NCBI RefSeq assembly: GCF_029892065.1
Contig: NZ_CP120373.1
Span: forward strand, 1,873,501-1,937,500
Direction: 5' to 3'
Source of the DNA: Sinorhizobium garamanticum
GTDB lineage: Bacteria > Pseudomonadota > Alphaproteobacteria > Rhizobiales > Rhizobiaceae
DNA: 64,000 nt
The notes below the pieces were generated by a model. That model ran no database searches and was not told where the DNA came from. It was given only the letters and a program-made list of their open reading frames with translations. A program made the translations under genes and the position numbers. Shown here piece by piece: positions 16,932 through 30,944 of this stretch (positions are counted from its first letter, which is position 1; the number at the start of each line of letters is the position of its first letter).

Positions 16932-17978
16932 TCAGCAAGCTTCGACGAAGCGGTCGACGTCTTCCGATCGTGTGGCGAAGCTGGTGACGAGCCGGTAAAG
17001 TCCCTCGTCCCCGTCCAGGGTGGCTGCCAGATGATCCGGCACATGCCAGTCGTAGAAGACCGCACCCTGTTGCTGCAGCTTCGAGGCAACGTCCTGCTTG
17101 AGGATCACGAAGACCTCGTTGGCGTCCGGCGACCAGGCGAGCCGGCTTCTCGCCGAGGCGGAAATGCCGTCTGCAAGACGCGCCGCCATCGAATTCGCAT
17201 GGCGGGCGAGATTGAGCCACAGATCGCCCGAGAAATAGGCGTCGAACTGCGCAGCGATGAAGCGGGACTTCGAAAAGAGTTGGGCGGCTCGCTTGCGCAG
17301 GAACTGCAGTTCCTGCGCCTTCGATGGGTCAAACAGGACGAGCGCTTCGGCGCACCAGCAGCCGTTCTTGGTGCCGCCGAACGACAACAGGTCGATACCG
17401 CGTTTCCAGGTCATTTCCGCTGGCGTCGTCCCGAGGCTGACGAGCGCGTTGGCGAAGCGCGCACCGTCCATGTGCAGCGGAAGCTTGTGCGATTTCGCGA
17501 CGGCAGCAATCGCATCGATTTCCGCCGGCGAATAGATCGTACCGCTTTCCGTTGCCTGGGTGATGGTCACCGCCATCGGCCGGCCGCCATGGATGAATTC
17601 CGGGGGAAAGCGACGAATCTCGGCCTCAAGCCCCGACACGTCCATCTTGCCATTGATCCCATCGACCGGGCAAAGTCTGGCCCCGTGGGAGAAGAATTCC
17701 GGTGCGCCGCATTCGTCGACGTTGACATGTGCGTCTCTATGACAAAAGACTACCCCGCCCGCCCGGTTGACGCTGGACAGCGCCAGCGAATTCGCGGCGG
17801 TACCGGTGCCGACGAAAAATACCGCCACGTCCTTTTCGAAAATTTCGGAGAATTTCTTTTCCACCTTCCGGTCGAGTTCGCTTGTGCCGTAGGCGGGAGC
17901 ATAGCCGCCCGCATGAGCCACCAGGCTTTCGGCGATTGCCGGATGGGCGCCCGCCCAATTGTCGGAGGAAAAGATCAT
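16932..17978 (-). CDS. ltaE: Low-specificity L-threonine aldolase
   Basis: 348 residues of the PLP-dependent beta-eliminating lyase group. The PLP lysine lies in LLSFGGTKNGCW and the cofactor-ring motif in LPLHMDGARFANAL; GTGTAANSLAL near the N terminus is the phosphate-binding turn. The enzyme splits L-threonine and L-allo-threonine into glycine and acetaldehyde. The start at 17978 (MIFSSDNWAG) has AAGGGTGA upstream. It is a single gene, diverging from gltB across 558 bp. No targeting signal is seen. The GC-rich codon use equals its neighbours. Confidence 0.93.
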   Translation of the reverse strand: MIFSSDNWAGAHPAIAESLVAHAGGYAPAYGTSELDRKVEKKFSEIFEKDVAVFFVGTGTAANSLALSSVNRAGGVVFCHRDAHVNVDECGAPEFFSHGARLCPVDGINGKMDVSGLEAEIRRFPPEFIHGGRPMAVTITQATESGTIYSPAEIDAIAAVAKSHKLPLHMDGARFANALVSLGTTPAEMTWKRGIDLLSFGGTKNGCWCAEALVLFDPSKAQELQFLRKRAAQLFSKSRFIAAQFDAYFSGDLWLNLARHANSMAARLADGISASARSRLAWSPDANEVFVILKQDVASKLQQQGAVFYDWHVPDHLAATLDGDEGLYRLVTSFATRSEDVDRFVEAC

Positions 17979-18536
17979 CTGAATCACCCTTTTTGGCCAC
18001 GTCCGGCCGCTTCGGCGAGAACCATAGCCGACTTCCACGGACGATCAATGCGGCTGTCCGACAGGTATGCCAACACGAGACCAGTTTGAAACCAAAGTGA
18101 AGAAAGCACCGGGCGGATTGTAATTTAATTTTAAAAGCGCGAAATTTCCGGCAATCTTCGGCAAAATCTCTTCCATTATTTGCTGATATGCCCCTTGCGA
18201 AGGGGGGCGCTTTCTGGCATAGAGCGCATGAAATAGGACAGGTTTGCTGTCCTATTTCGGTCTAGGGACCGGAACAATCGCCGGAGGTGCCAAAAAATGC
18301 GGCATTCGGCGTGTAGCGCAAGGGGTTTTCGCCGGGTTTCATCCGGTTGTTGACGCCTGCCATCAGGATGGTCGCGGGACATTCGTGCCTGGTGCAGCCG
18401 CGCTTTATTTGCGACCTGATCAGGATCATGCGACGATAATGCCCGGCTTTGCCGCAGCGCGAAAGGCGCGCACGCGGCAAGGAATGCGCGGGCGGCGGTA
18501 TGCCCGGAATTTCCGGGTCCAATAGGAGGGAAGACG
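17979..18536. other. Divergent intergenic region of ltaE and gltB
   Basis: 558 bp without a convincing gene. It contains AT-rich sequence near 18116-18140, a small CCCCTT-GCG-AAGGGG hairpin near 18191, and the 29-bp palindrome at 18230-18258. It presumably holds promoters for both genes, but I could not assign a clear -35/-10 pair. Confidence 0.6.
18230..18258. promoter_or_regulatory. 29-bp palindrome upstream of gltB, probable operator
   Basis: Arms GAAATAGGACAG (18230-18241) and CTGTCCTATTTC (18247-18258) are perfect 12-bp inverted repeats around GTTTG. The symmetry and AT-rich flanks suggest a dimeric regulator (for example Lrp/AsnC or GntR type) rather than a terminator, as no T-run follows. 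It lies about 280 bp before gltB. I do not know the regulator. Confidence 0.55.
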
Positions 18537-23261
<4,725 letters not shown>

Positions 23262-23369
23262 GAGGCCCCGGTGAAACAGGCTCCCGGTTCATCAAAGACT
23301 GGTTCGGGGGCCCCTCACGCGCGCTTGTCAAGAGCGGCTGTTCAGACGCGAAGCTTTCAGGATGATACG

Positions 23370-24827
23370 ATGGGTAAGGTAACTGGATTTCTCGAGATCG
23401 ACCGGCAGGTGGCAAAGTACCAGCCGGCGTCCGACCGCATCCGCCATTTCCGTGAATTCACCATTCCAATGTCCGACCAGGAGGTGCAGAAGCAGGCTGC
23501 GCGCTGCATGGACTGCGGCATCCCCTATTGCCATGGGCCGACAGGCTGCCCGGTGCACAACCAGATCCCGGATTGGAACGACCTCGTTTACAACGGCAAC
23601 TGGGACGAGGCGATCCGCAACCTGCACTCGACGAACAACTTCCCGGAATTCACCGGCCGCGTCTGCCCGGCGCCTTGCGAGGAAGCCTGCACGCTGAACC
23701 TCGAGGATGTGCCGGTTGCGATCAAGACGGTCGAGCAGGCGATCGCCGACAAGGCGTACGAAATGGGCTACATCGTGCCGCAGCCGGCCGTTACCAAGAC
23801 CGGCAAGAAAGTCGCGATCATCGGTTCCGGCCCGGCCGGCATGGCGGCCGCCCAGCAGCTGGCCCGCGCCGGCCACGAGGTCCATGTCTACGAGCGCGAG
23901 TCGAAGCCGGGCGGGCTGCTGCGCTACGGCATTCCGGACTTCAAGATGGAGAAGAACTTCATCGATCGCCGCATCGAGCAGATGGGGGGCGAGGGTGTGA
24001 CCTTCCATTGCGGCATCAATGTCGGTGTCGACCTGCCGGTGCAGCAGCTCCTCGACGACTGTGACGCTGTTCTTTATTGCGGCGGCTCCGAGACGCCGCG
24101 CGACGCTGGAATTCCGGGCGTGGAATTTGCCGGCGTGCACGATGCGATGCCCTATCTGGTGCAGCAGAACCGCCGCCTTGGCCGCGAAAACATCGACAGT
24201 GTCGGCTGGCCGTCCGAACCGATCCTCGCCGGCGGCAAGCATGTCGTCGTCGTCGGCGGTGGCGATACGGCGTCCGACTGCGTCGGCACGGCCTTCCGCC
24301 AGGGTGCGGTCAAGGTGACGCAGCTCGATATTCGTCCGCAGCCGCCGGAAAAGGAAGACAAGCTCGCCGTCTGGCCGTTCTGGGCGACGAAGATGCGCAC
24401 CTCCTCCAGCCAGGCGGAAGGTGCTGTTCGCGAGTTCCAGGTCGCGACGCTGGAGTTCATCGGTGACGAGGACGGTGTGCTCACCGGTGTCAAGTGCTGT
24501 CAGGTGGACGATCGCCGCAAGCCGATCGCCGGAACCGAATTCATCATCAAGGCCGATCTCGCCTTCATCGCCATCGGTTTCCGTGGGCCCTTCGCCAACA
24601 GCGTGCTCAAGGACCTCGGCGACAACCTGGTGCTCAACACCGATCGGCGCGGCTCCACCAACGTCGTGGCCAATGAGAAGGACTACAAGACGTCGGTCGA
24701 CAAGCTCTGGACCGCCGGCGACGTTCGCCGCGGCCAATCGCTCGTCGTCTGGGCGATCCGCGAAGGCCGCCAGGCGGCCCGGGCCATTGACGAAGCGCTG
24801 ATGGGGTCGAGTGTCCTGCCGCGGTAA
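23370..24827 (+). CDS. gltD: Glutamate synthase (NADPH) small subunit
   Basis: 485 residues. The N-terminal cysteine clusters (CMDCGIPYCHGPTGCP and CPAPCEEACTLN) bind 4Fe-4S centres. An FAD-binding Rossmann motif VAIIGSGPAGMAAAQQL and an NADPH-binding motif VVVVGGGDTASDCVG follow. It passes electrons from NADPH to GltB. The ATG at 23370 (MGKVTGF) has AGGAT upstream; an open frame from 23271 lacks one. It is downstream of gltB and ends before a terminator. Confidence 0.97.
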   Translation: MGKVTGFLEIDRQVAKYQPASDRIRHFREFTIPMSDQEVQKQAARCMDCGIPYCHGPTGCPVHNQIPDWNDLVYNGNWDEAIRNLHSTNNFPEFTGRVCPAPCEEACTLNLEDVPVAIKTVEQAIADKAYEMGYIVPQPAVTKTGKKVAIIGSGPAGMAAAQQLARAGHEVHVYERESKPGGLLRYGIPDFKMEKNFIDRRIEQMGGEGVTFHCGINVGVDLPVQQLLDDCDAVLYCGGSETPRDAGIPGVEFAGVHDAMPYLVQQNRRLGRENIDSVGWPSEPILAGGKHVVVVGGGDTASDCVGTAFRQGAVKVTQLDIRPQPPEKEDKLAVWPFWATKMRTSSSQAEGAVREFQVATLEFIGDEDGVLTGVKCCQVDDRRKPIAGTEFIIKADLAFIAIGFRGPFANSVLKDLGDNLVLNTDRRGSTNVVANEKDYKTSVDKLWTAGDVRRGQSLVVWAIREGRQAARAIDEALMGSSVLPR

Positions 24828-24853
24828 TCCGGCCCGTTTCATGAAATAGGGAG

Positions 24854-24881
24854 AGGCCCTGCTGGCGGGGCCTTGTTCTTG
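24854..24881 (+). terminator. Terminator of the gltBD operon
   Basis: AGGCCC and GGGCCT arms with a short loop, followed by TGTTCTT, in the convergent gap to the SGNH hydrolase. Confidence 0.65.
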
Positions 24882-24884
24882 GAC

Positions 24885-26120
24885 TCACTTCTGAGCGGTA
24901 GGCTTGTCCACCACAATTTCCGGCTTTGCCAGACGGAAATCATCGACGCGTCCGGGCGGTGCGGCGACGATCTCGCCTTTCTCGATAAGCAGGTCGCGCG
25001 GGCTCTTGCCGGTGCTCTTCAAAGGCGCATCGCCTCCAAGCAAGGCGGTCGCCCCGTCGAGTTCCGGATCGGTCAGGCCGATCGGCTGCGTCTTGACGAT
25101 ATCCTCGTTGGCAAGCGGTGCCGTGACGACCAGGTCCTTCAGTTCCTCGGCGCCCGGCACGTCGGGCGTGGCGGCCGCCTCGCCGAGCAGCTTGCGGATA
25201 TCCTTCTCGACGTAGAAGGCGAGCTTGCGCTTGCCGGCCTTGGTGAGATTGATGCCGTCCGAGCCGCGCAGGCGGACCTGCTGGCCGTTGACGTCGGAGC
25301 CGGTCAGGACGAATTTGCCGCCCTCGTCGACGAAGCCATCCCAGATGTCGATGAACTGTCCGCCAGCCTTTTCCACCTCTTCGCGGAAGAGGCCGTTGAA
25401 CGTCACCATGTCGGCGGTCATGGCGCTCGACTGGAACGGCGGCATGCCGACCCAGAGAACCGGTAATCCATCCTTGCGTGCCAGAGTCGCGAGCGCGTTC
25501 ACGCGCTTGCGGTATTCCTCCGTCCAGCGATCGGTGCGGAACTGCTCCTTGGTGTCGCCAATCCGCATCATCTGGCGGTCATTGGCGCCGAGGCTGACGA
25601 CGATGACGGAAGGTTTCAGCTCAGTCGCATAGTCCGGCAGCATCTTCGGCCAGTCGAAATAGTCGTTCCGGACAAGGCCCGAGGAGCCGTTGGCGCGCGT
25701 CTCGATCACCACCCCCGGTGTTGTCTCAAATGCAGTCTTGAGGCCATCGCCAAGGCTTCCGGCAACGAAGTCGCCGACGACCAGGACCTTTTTCGCATCC
25801 GGCGATTTTGCGATGACTGGTGCCGGCGGCGGCGCGTCGGCGATCCGCGGCTTGGCGCGGGCAGGGCGCGTGCGCTGCGGCTCTACCGGCTGCTGGCGGC
25901 GCTTGAGCACGCGCCGTGGCGCGGGCTGGCGGGGAAAGTCGTATTGCTCCTGGTAATAGCGTCTTTGAGGGACGAAGACGCCGAAGAGTCTCTGCAGAAC
26001 GTTCCGGCGCGGGACTGGCTCCTGCGCCTCCGCCACTGTGGCAAAGAAACCGGCAAAAAGCATCGCCGCCGCGCCCATGAAGATCGGGGCGAAACGAAAC
26101 GGAAGCAAGAACCGTCTCAT
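24885..26120 (-). CDS. Exported SGNH/GDSL hydrolase, DUF459 family
   Basis: 411 residues from ATG 26120 (MRRFLLPFRFAPIFMGAA), a signal peptide ending near VAEAQ. A basic Pro/Arg-rich linker (RRVLKRRQQPVEPQRTRPAR) leads to the SGNH domain: block I VLVVGDFVAGSLGDGL with Asp in place of the usual GDS Ser region, block III VVSLGANDRQM, and a late SDGINLTKAGKRKLAF carrying the Asp/His region. Such proteins may deacylate or deacetylate cell-surface polymers. In block I the usual GDS serine is replaced by Phe in GDF, so catalysis could be altered. An alternative ATG at 26144 is possible. A partial RIME copy lies just upstream of the start. Confidence 0.82.
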   Translation of the reverse strand: MRRFLLPFRFAPIFMGAAAMLFAGFFATVAEAQEPVPRRNVLQRLFGVFVPQRRYYQEQYDFPRQPAPRRVLKRRQQPVEPQRTRPARAKPRIADAPPPAPVIAKSPDAKKVLVVGDFVAGSLGDGLKTAFETTPGVVIETRANGSSGLVRNDYFDWPKMLPDYATELKPSVIVVSLGANDRQMMRIGDTKEQFRTDRWTEEYRKRVNALATLARKDGLPVLWVGMPPFQSSAMTADMVTFNGLFREEVEKAGGQFIDIWDGFVDEGGKFVLTGSDVNGQQVRLRGSDGINLTKAGKRKLAFYVEKDIRKLLGEAAATPDVPGAEELKDLVVTAPLANEDIVKTQPIGLTDPELDGATALLGGDAPLKSTGKSPRDLLIEKGEIVAAPPGRVDDFRLAKPEIVVDKPTAQK

Positions 26121-26164
26121 CGGTGCGCTTCTGATTGGCAACATGATCGCTTTCACCGTCGAAC

Positions 26165-26222
26165 GCAGCAATTCAAAGTGTTCAGCAACCTCTGCGCGTC
26201 TGGTAAGCGCGCGGCGCTGTAG
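26165..26222 (-). repeat. Partial RIME-type repeat, module 1 only (copy 4)
   Basis: Linker GCAGCAATTCAAAGTG and module 1 ending in GCGCGGCGCTGTAG are present; module 2 is missing. It lies about 45 bp upstream of the SGNH hydrolase start. Confidence 0.75.
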
Positions 26223-26309
26223 TGCAGTCCCACCATACGTCAAATCACGGCGATTTGGGATCGAATGATCGGAAATCGCCGTGATCGTGAAAAATCGCGC
26301 AAGGTGCGA

Positions 26310-27530
26310 TTAGTTGCGCAGGGCGCGCAGGAGGTGCTGCGTCGGTTCGCCGTCCGGCGTCAGACCGTTCTGGGTCTGGAAGGCCTGGATCGCAGCCTTG
26401 GAGCCTGAGCCGAAATTGCCGTCGACTTCACCGTTGTAATAACCGAGTTCCTTCAGGCGGTTCTGCAATTCGAACTTTTCGCTGATATCGAGCGATCCGT
26501 CCGGGCGCGGCCAGCGCTGCTGCATCCCCGCGTGGCCGGCGATCTGGTCGGCCAGCAGTCCGACGCCGAGCGCATAGGAATCGGATGCGTTATAGCGCTT
26601 GATGACGAAGAAATTGCGCGTCATCAGGAAGCCGGGACCATTGCCGCCAGTTGGAAGCTTGAGTTCGGCGCGTGTGTTGGGGCTGCGAAAACCCTTGCCA
26701 TTCGGCCGGAGGAAGCCGAGCGCTGCCCACTGGCCGAGCGTCTTTGTCTGGCCGGAATATTTCGCTGCATTTGCCGGCGGCACGACTTCGTAGCCCCAGG
26801 TCTCGCCGGGCTGCCAGCCGTTCTTCCTCAAGAGGTTGGCGGCTGTGGCCAGTGCATCCGGGACCGAATTCCAGATGTCGCGGTGCCCGTTTCCATCGGC
26901 ATCGACAGCATAAAGCAGGTAGCTCGTCGGAATGAACTGCGTGTGTCCCATGGCGCCCGCCCAGGACCCGGTCAGTTCGCGTGGCGTGATGTCGCCGCTC
27001 TGGAGAATCTTCAGCGCGGCGATCAACTGTGTCCTGGCAAATTTGGCCCGCTTCCGATCGGCATAGGCAAGGGTGGCAAGCGCGCGCGGCACATAATGGA
27101 GCCTGTCGTCCTTTTCGAGAACGGCGCCGTAGTTCGTTTCCATCGACCAGATCGCGAGCAGAACGTTCCTGTCGACGCCGAAGTGTCGTTCAAGCGAGTT
27201 GAGCGTGCGGGCATGCTGGGCGGCCATTTCCTGTCCGACCCGCTTCGTGTACGGATTGACACGCGAGTCGATATATTCCCAAATCTTGTGCTTGAACTCG
27301 GGCTGGTAGTTCGCCTTTTCAAGCACTGCGGGATCGGGCGTCTTCACGCCGGCGAAGGCCTTGCGGTAGGTCGCCTGCGTGATGCCGCTCTTGGCGGCGG
27401 TCGCGTAGAAATTGTTGATCCAGGTCTGGAAGCCCGTGTCTGCATGTGCAGGTGCTGAGCCAAAGGTGGCGGCGGTAACGACGAGGGCGGCGGCGATATG
27501 GCTAAAGAACGTCCTGCGGTTTCTGATCAT
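26310..27530 (-). CDS. Lytic murein transglycosylase (MltB-like) with peptidoglycan-binding domain
   Basis: 406 residues. A signal peptide (MIRNRRTFFSHIAAALVVTA, cut near AHA) precedes an SLT_2/MltB-like catalytic domain with the catalytic Glu in LLAIWSMETNYGA and SWAGAMGHTQFIPTSYL, and a C-terminal PG_binding_1 domain (about 345-406) with LKELGYYNGEVDGNFG and KAAIQAFQTQNGL. It cleaves glycan strands in the periplasm, producing 1,6-anhydromuropeptides. There is no lipobox, so it is soluble. It is a single gene, diverging from galU. Confidence 0.93.
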   Translation of the reverse strand: MIRNRRTFFSHIAAALVVTAATFGSAPAHADTGFQTWINNFYATAAKSGITQATYRKAFAGVKTPDPAVLEKANYQPEFKHKIWEYIDSRVNPYTKRVGQEMAAQHARTLNSLERHFGVDRNVLLAIWSMETNYGAVLEKDDRLHYVPRALATLAYADRKRAKFARTQLIAALKILQSGDITPRELTGSWAGAMGHTQFIPTSYLLYAVDADGNGHRDIWNSVPDALATAANLLRKNGWQPGETWGYEVVPPANAAKYSGQTKTLGQWAALGFLRPNGKGFRSPNTRAELKLPTGGNGPGFLMTRNFFVIKRYNASDSYALGVGLLADQIAGHAGMQQRWPRPDGSLDISEKFELQNRLKELGYYNGEVDGNFGSGSKAAIQAFQTQNGLTPDGEPTQHLLRALRN

Positions 27531-27829
27531 CAGCTATCGGTTCCGTTTCTCAGCGAGCGTTCAGCCGGCGTTCATGCCGGACGGAATACTCCGGGTTTGC
27601 AATGTCGCCCGCAGCAGGCCGCGAAAGGGCAGCTTGCGGTTCTTCTTCACTCCGAACAGCGGAAACCGCATCGGATCAGGGGAGAAGCCTACAGAAACGA
27701 AGTCAACAAAGTCTTTACCATGAATAAGGCACGTCGCCGTCTTTTGCAAAAAAATAGCGATCGGCGACTATATCCAATCCAATTTGCCTTTTTCGGGCTA
27801 GAGTTGAGAAACACTGCAAGGAGGTGTCT

Positions 27830-28717
27830 ATGACCGACAAGCGTAAAGTCCGCAAAGCCGTGTTCCCCGTGGCGGGCCTTGGCACGCGTTTCCTGCCGGC
27901 AACCAAGGCGGTGCCGAAGGAGATGCTGACGGTGGTGGACAAGCCGGTCATCCAATATGTCGTCGACGAGGCGCTGGAAGCGGGCATTGAGCATCTGATC
28001 TTTGTGACCGGCCGCAGCAAGGCGGTGATCGAAGACTATTTCGACATTCAAGTCGAACTCGACCAAACGCTCCGCGAACGGAACAAGAAGGCGGAAATCG
28101 AGCTGCTCGAGGGCATATTGCCGAAGGCCGGCACCACCAGCTTCACGCGCCAGCAGGCGCCGCTCGGCCTTGGCCACGCGGTCTGGTGCGCGCGCGATCT
28201 CGTCGGCAATGAACCTTTCGCGCTACTTTTGCCCGACATGATCATGAAGGGTGAGAAGGGCTGCCTCAAGGGCATGGTCGAACTCTACGAGCAAAGCGGT
28301 GGCAACGTGATCGCCGTTGAGGAATGTGCGCCAGACCAGGCCCATAAATACGGTATCGTCGGCGTCGGCGACAAAATCGGCGATGGCTTCAAGATCACCA
28401 AGATGGTCGAGAAGCCCGCGCCCGGTACCGCGCCGTCCAACTTCTTCATCAACGGTCGCTACATCCTGCAGCCAGAGATCTTCCCGATTCTGGAGCGGCA
28501 GGAGCGCGGCGCCGGCAACGAGATCCAGCTGACCGACGGCATGGTCAAGCTTTCCGGCGAACAGCCTTTCGCCGCCTATCACTTCCGCGGCGACACCTAT
28601 GATTGCGGGGCGAAGGACGGGTTCATCCTCGCCAACGTCGCCTTCGCGCTCGAGCGCGGCGACATTCGTCCCTCCGTCGAAGGGCCGCTGAAGGCATTGC
28701 TGCAAAGCCTGAAGTGA
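27830..28717 (+). CDS. galU: UTP--glucose-1-phosphate uridylyltransferase
   Basis: 295 residues. The nucleotidyltransferase motif [20 protein letters not shown] is at the N terminus, with further motifs in [13 protein letters not shown] and [12 protein letters not shown]. It makes UDP-glucose for polysaccharides, and in Sinorhizobium for succinoglycan and cyclic glucan; the chromosomal copy is often named exoN2. The ATG at 27830 has AAGGAGG five bases upstream; a GTG six bases earlier overlaps that site. A partial RIME element and a terminator follow. Confidence 0.95.
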   Translation: MTDKRKVRKAVFPVAGLGTRFLPATKAVPKEMLTVVDKPVIQYVVDEALEAGIEHLIFVTGRSKAVIEDYFDIQVELDQTLRERNKKAEIELLEGILPKAGTTSFTRQQAPLGLGHAVWCARDLVGNEPFALLLPDMIMKGEKGCLKGMVELYEQSGGNVIAVEECAPDQAHKYGIVGVGDKIGDGFKITKMVEKPAPGTAPSNFFINGRYILQPEIFPILERQERGAGNEIQLTDGMVKLSGEQPFAAYHFRGDTYDCGAKDGFILANVAFALERGDIRPSVEGPLKALLQSLK

Positions 28718-28722
28718 TTTCT

Positions 28723-28775
28723 ACTGCAAAGTGCTACAGCGACCTTTGCGCGTCCGATAGACGCGCGGCGCTGTA
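28723..28775 (-). repeat. Partial RIME-type repeat (copy 5)
   Basis: Module 1 in reverse orientation (GTGCTACAGCGACCTTTGCG to GCGCGGCGCTGTAA) with only a remnant of the linker. It lies just after the galU stop. Confidence 0.7.
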
Positions 28776-28790
28776 ACGGATGTCAAATCC

Positions 28791-28817
28791 AGGCCGCGTC
28801 GAGAGGCGCGGCCTTTT
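28791..28817 (+). terminator. Terminator of galU
   Basis: GGCCGCG and CGCGGCC arms with an 8-nt loop, followed by TTTT. Confidence 0.75.
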
Positions 28818-28922
28818 CATTGGGCCGTCGAAGGGGATGCATATTGCATGACGGCACGGGCATTGCGCCTTTGGCACTGCAATGCCGGCGGAGAACCGCT
28901 ACACAATTTCCGTGAGGCGCTC

Positions 28923-30362
28923 CTAGCGCCTTAGCGTCAGTCCGACGCCGATGCGGGCGGTATCGGTCGACTCGCCGCGGTCCCGGTTCGTCCGTTCGTA
29001 ACTGACGTCCCCCGTGAGTGCGAGATAGCGAGTCATGTCCCAGGTCAGGCCGGCACCGGTTCGCCAAGTGGTTTCGTCGGAGGATGCGGCATCCGAGGGG
29101 AAGTTGCGCAGCGTCAGGCTGTTCGACAGGCGGGCAAGCAGCGTCGAGCGCAGTTGGCGGGTGACTATGCTGGTCAGTTCGTAGTCGATCGAGCCTGCGT
29201 CGCCCGGTGTCGTCGAAGGGTCGAGATAGGTTGCGAGGCCAAACAGGACATCGGTACCGCGCTGCGGCGACCAATTGACGCGTCCGTCCGCCGAAAGGCC
29301 GCGAAGATCACCCAGACGGTCGTCGTCGAAACGATAGGTTCCATAGCCGAGTGCGAGTTCGCCGTTGAGCTTCTCCCCCAGATCGACCTCAAGCCCGGCT
29401 CGGCCCGCATAGCTGTGATAGGACCGCTCGAAGCCGAGGGCGTCCTGGCGCAGATCGTAGTTCGATTTGCCGACAGACGCTTCAAGAAAGGGGATCAGGG
29501 CGGGAGACAGCTCGTAGCCAACGCGCGCGTCCAATAGGCCGATGTTGCGGTTGCGGTCCTCGACGGAAAGCGTCGTGCCGTTGTCGAGTTCGACGTCGCC
29601 ATAGGTTCGGCGCTCGAAATCGACGCCGAGCGATCCGCGAATGAGACCGTAGTCGCGCTCGACCGCCGCGCCGAGCCGATAGATGTTGACGCCGGATTGG
29701 GTCTCGGCATTGGCAATGGCGTTGGGATCGTTGGCGTCTTCCCGTTCGAAGCTGTACCCGGCCGTCAGCCGGGCGGTCGTCTGGTCGCTGAGGTCGAGGC
29801 GCAGTTCGGCGTCAACATCCGCGCGCGGTTCTTCTTCCCCCTCGCCGGACGTGTTGTTCTGCAGGACGCCTTCGCCGGTGACGCTCAGTTGATGGCGTGA
29901 CCAGTCGGAAGTCAGCGAGCCCTTGAGGCCGGTCTCGATGAAGCTGCGGCTCTCGCTCCGACCCCCAGTCTTCTGCTGCTCGTGGTTGAAGGTCTCGCTG
30001 AGAGCAGGCTTCAGGACGAAGGTGCCGATACGGATGCCAGGTGCCTGGCCCTCGTAGGGGTCGATTCGCGTGCGGAGGCCATCGATCGTCTCCTCGCGCC
30101 GGTTCAGGCGGTTGAAGTCCTCGTCGAGCGCTGGAGGAAGATCGCTGGCGGCAACGGCGCCGGTCGTTTGCGGGTCCGGTATCGCGGCGGTATTGCCCGT
30201 TGCACCGGTGATGCCTGTTGCAGTGCCGGCAGTCGACGGATTGTCGAGGCTTTGTGCCGCCGCGGGCGTTGCGATGAAGATGGCGCAGCCCGCCAGGAGC
30301 CATGCCCGCATCCTCGGGCGCAAGGCGCCCGCCGTGACCGAGCGTGAAATTATGGGCTCCAT
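28923..30362 (-). CDS. Outer-membrane beta-barrel protein (BBP2_2-type porin-like)
   Basis: 479 residues. The start chosen is ATG 30362; the signal peptide core is MRAWLLAGCAIFIATPAAAQ, preceded by a longer basic N-region. After a low-complexity region (Thr/Ala/Gly, about 45-75) the protein alternates polar and aromatic residues with many short strands such as TARLTAGYSFERED and LSPALIPFLEASVGKSNYD, and ends in ARIGVGLTLRR. This fits a large beta-barrel of the BBP2_2 group, which often accompanies exopolysaccharide genes. The last residue is Arg, not the classic Phe. Its transport substrate is unknown; galU next to it makes a polysaccharide precursor, a weak hint. Confidence 0.8.
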   Translation of the reverse strand: MEPIISRSVTAGALRPRMRAWLLAGCAIFIATPAAAQSLDNPSTAGTATGITGATGNTAAIPDPQTTGAVAASDLPPALDEDFNRLNRREETIDGLRTRIDPYEGQAPGIRIGTFVLKPALSETFNHEQQKTGGRSESRSFIETGLKGSLTSDWSRHQLSVTGEGVLQNNTSGEGEEEPRADVDAELRLDLSDQTTARLTAGYSFEREDANDPNAIANAETQSGVNIYRLGAAVERDYGLIRGSLGVDFERRTYGDVELDNGTTLSVEDRNRNIGLLDARVGYELSPALIPFLEASVGKSNYDLRQDALGFERSYHSYAGRAGLEVDLGEKLNGELALGYGTYRFDDDRLGDLRGLSADGRVNWSPQRGTDVLFGLATYLDPSTTPGDAGSIDYELTSIVTRQLRSTLLARLSNSLTLRNFPSDAASSDETTWRTGAGLTWDMTRYLALTGDVSYERTNRDRGESTDTARIGVGLTLRR

Positions 30363-30478
30363 GCGCCGTCTGTCCGCAAAACGTGATTGCAATCGTTTCG
30401 CAACCGTAAAGGCGCGTGGTTAACCAATCGTTTCCAAACGGAAAATCCGGTTTTCAGGACCGGTTTCCGGCGATTCGC

Positions 30479-30934
30479 TCAGGCGCGCTCGACGGTGAGC
30501 TGCCGCCCGCTGCTTGCCACGATGCGCACGCGCGTGCCGGCGGGAAGGTCCGGCCCTTCGACAGACCAGGTCGTGTCGTCGAGGCGCACGCGCCCGCGGC
30601 CTTCCGCAATTGGTTGCTCAAGCACCGCCGTGCGGCCGACGAGGCCCTCGCCACGCTTGTTGAGCAGCGGCTCGTCGCTCTCGACCGAGGAGGAGACGAA
30701 GCGCCGCCCGATGAGCACCGCGAACACTGAATGCAGCGCGAAGACGACGACCTGGAGCTCCCAGAACCAGAATGCCGTATCCCAGAGGAGGAGGGACAGG
30801 CTGCCGGTAGCGAGCGCTGCGAACCCGATCCAGACCAGGAAGACGCCCGGCGCCACCAATTCCGCCGCCAGCAGGACGAGGCCGAGCACCCACCAGCTCC
30901 AGGGTCCGAGTTCGAGGACGATGCGTGCGATCAT
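30479..30934 (-). CDS. NfeD-like membrane protein
   Basis: 151 residues. Three hydrophobic segments in the first 80 residues (for example GLVLLAAELVAPGVFLVWIG) are followed by a soluble OB-fold domain (RGEGLVGRTAVLEQPIAEGR and GPDLPAGTRVRIV). NfeD proteins pair with SPFH/stomatin proteins and are thought to support membrane microdomains or quality control. It starts 10 bp after the stop of the SPFH gene with GAGGG upstream, so the two are one operon and the partners are probably made together. It is the short NfeD1b type without a protease domain. Confidence 0.9.
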   Translation of the reverse strand: MIARIVLELGPWSWWVLGLVLLAAELVAPGVFLVWIGFAALATGSLSLLLWDTAFWFWELQVVVFALHSVFAVLIGRRFVSSSVESDEPLLNKRGEGLVGRTAVLEQPIAEGRGRVRLDDTTWSVEGPDLPAGTRVRIVASSGRQLTVERA

Positions 30935-30944
30935 GGGGACGCCC

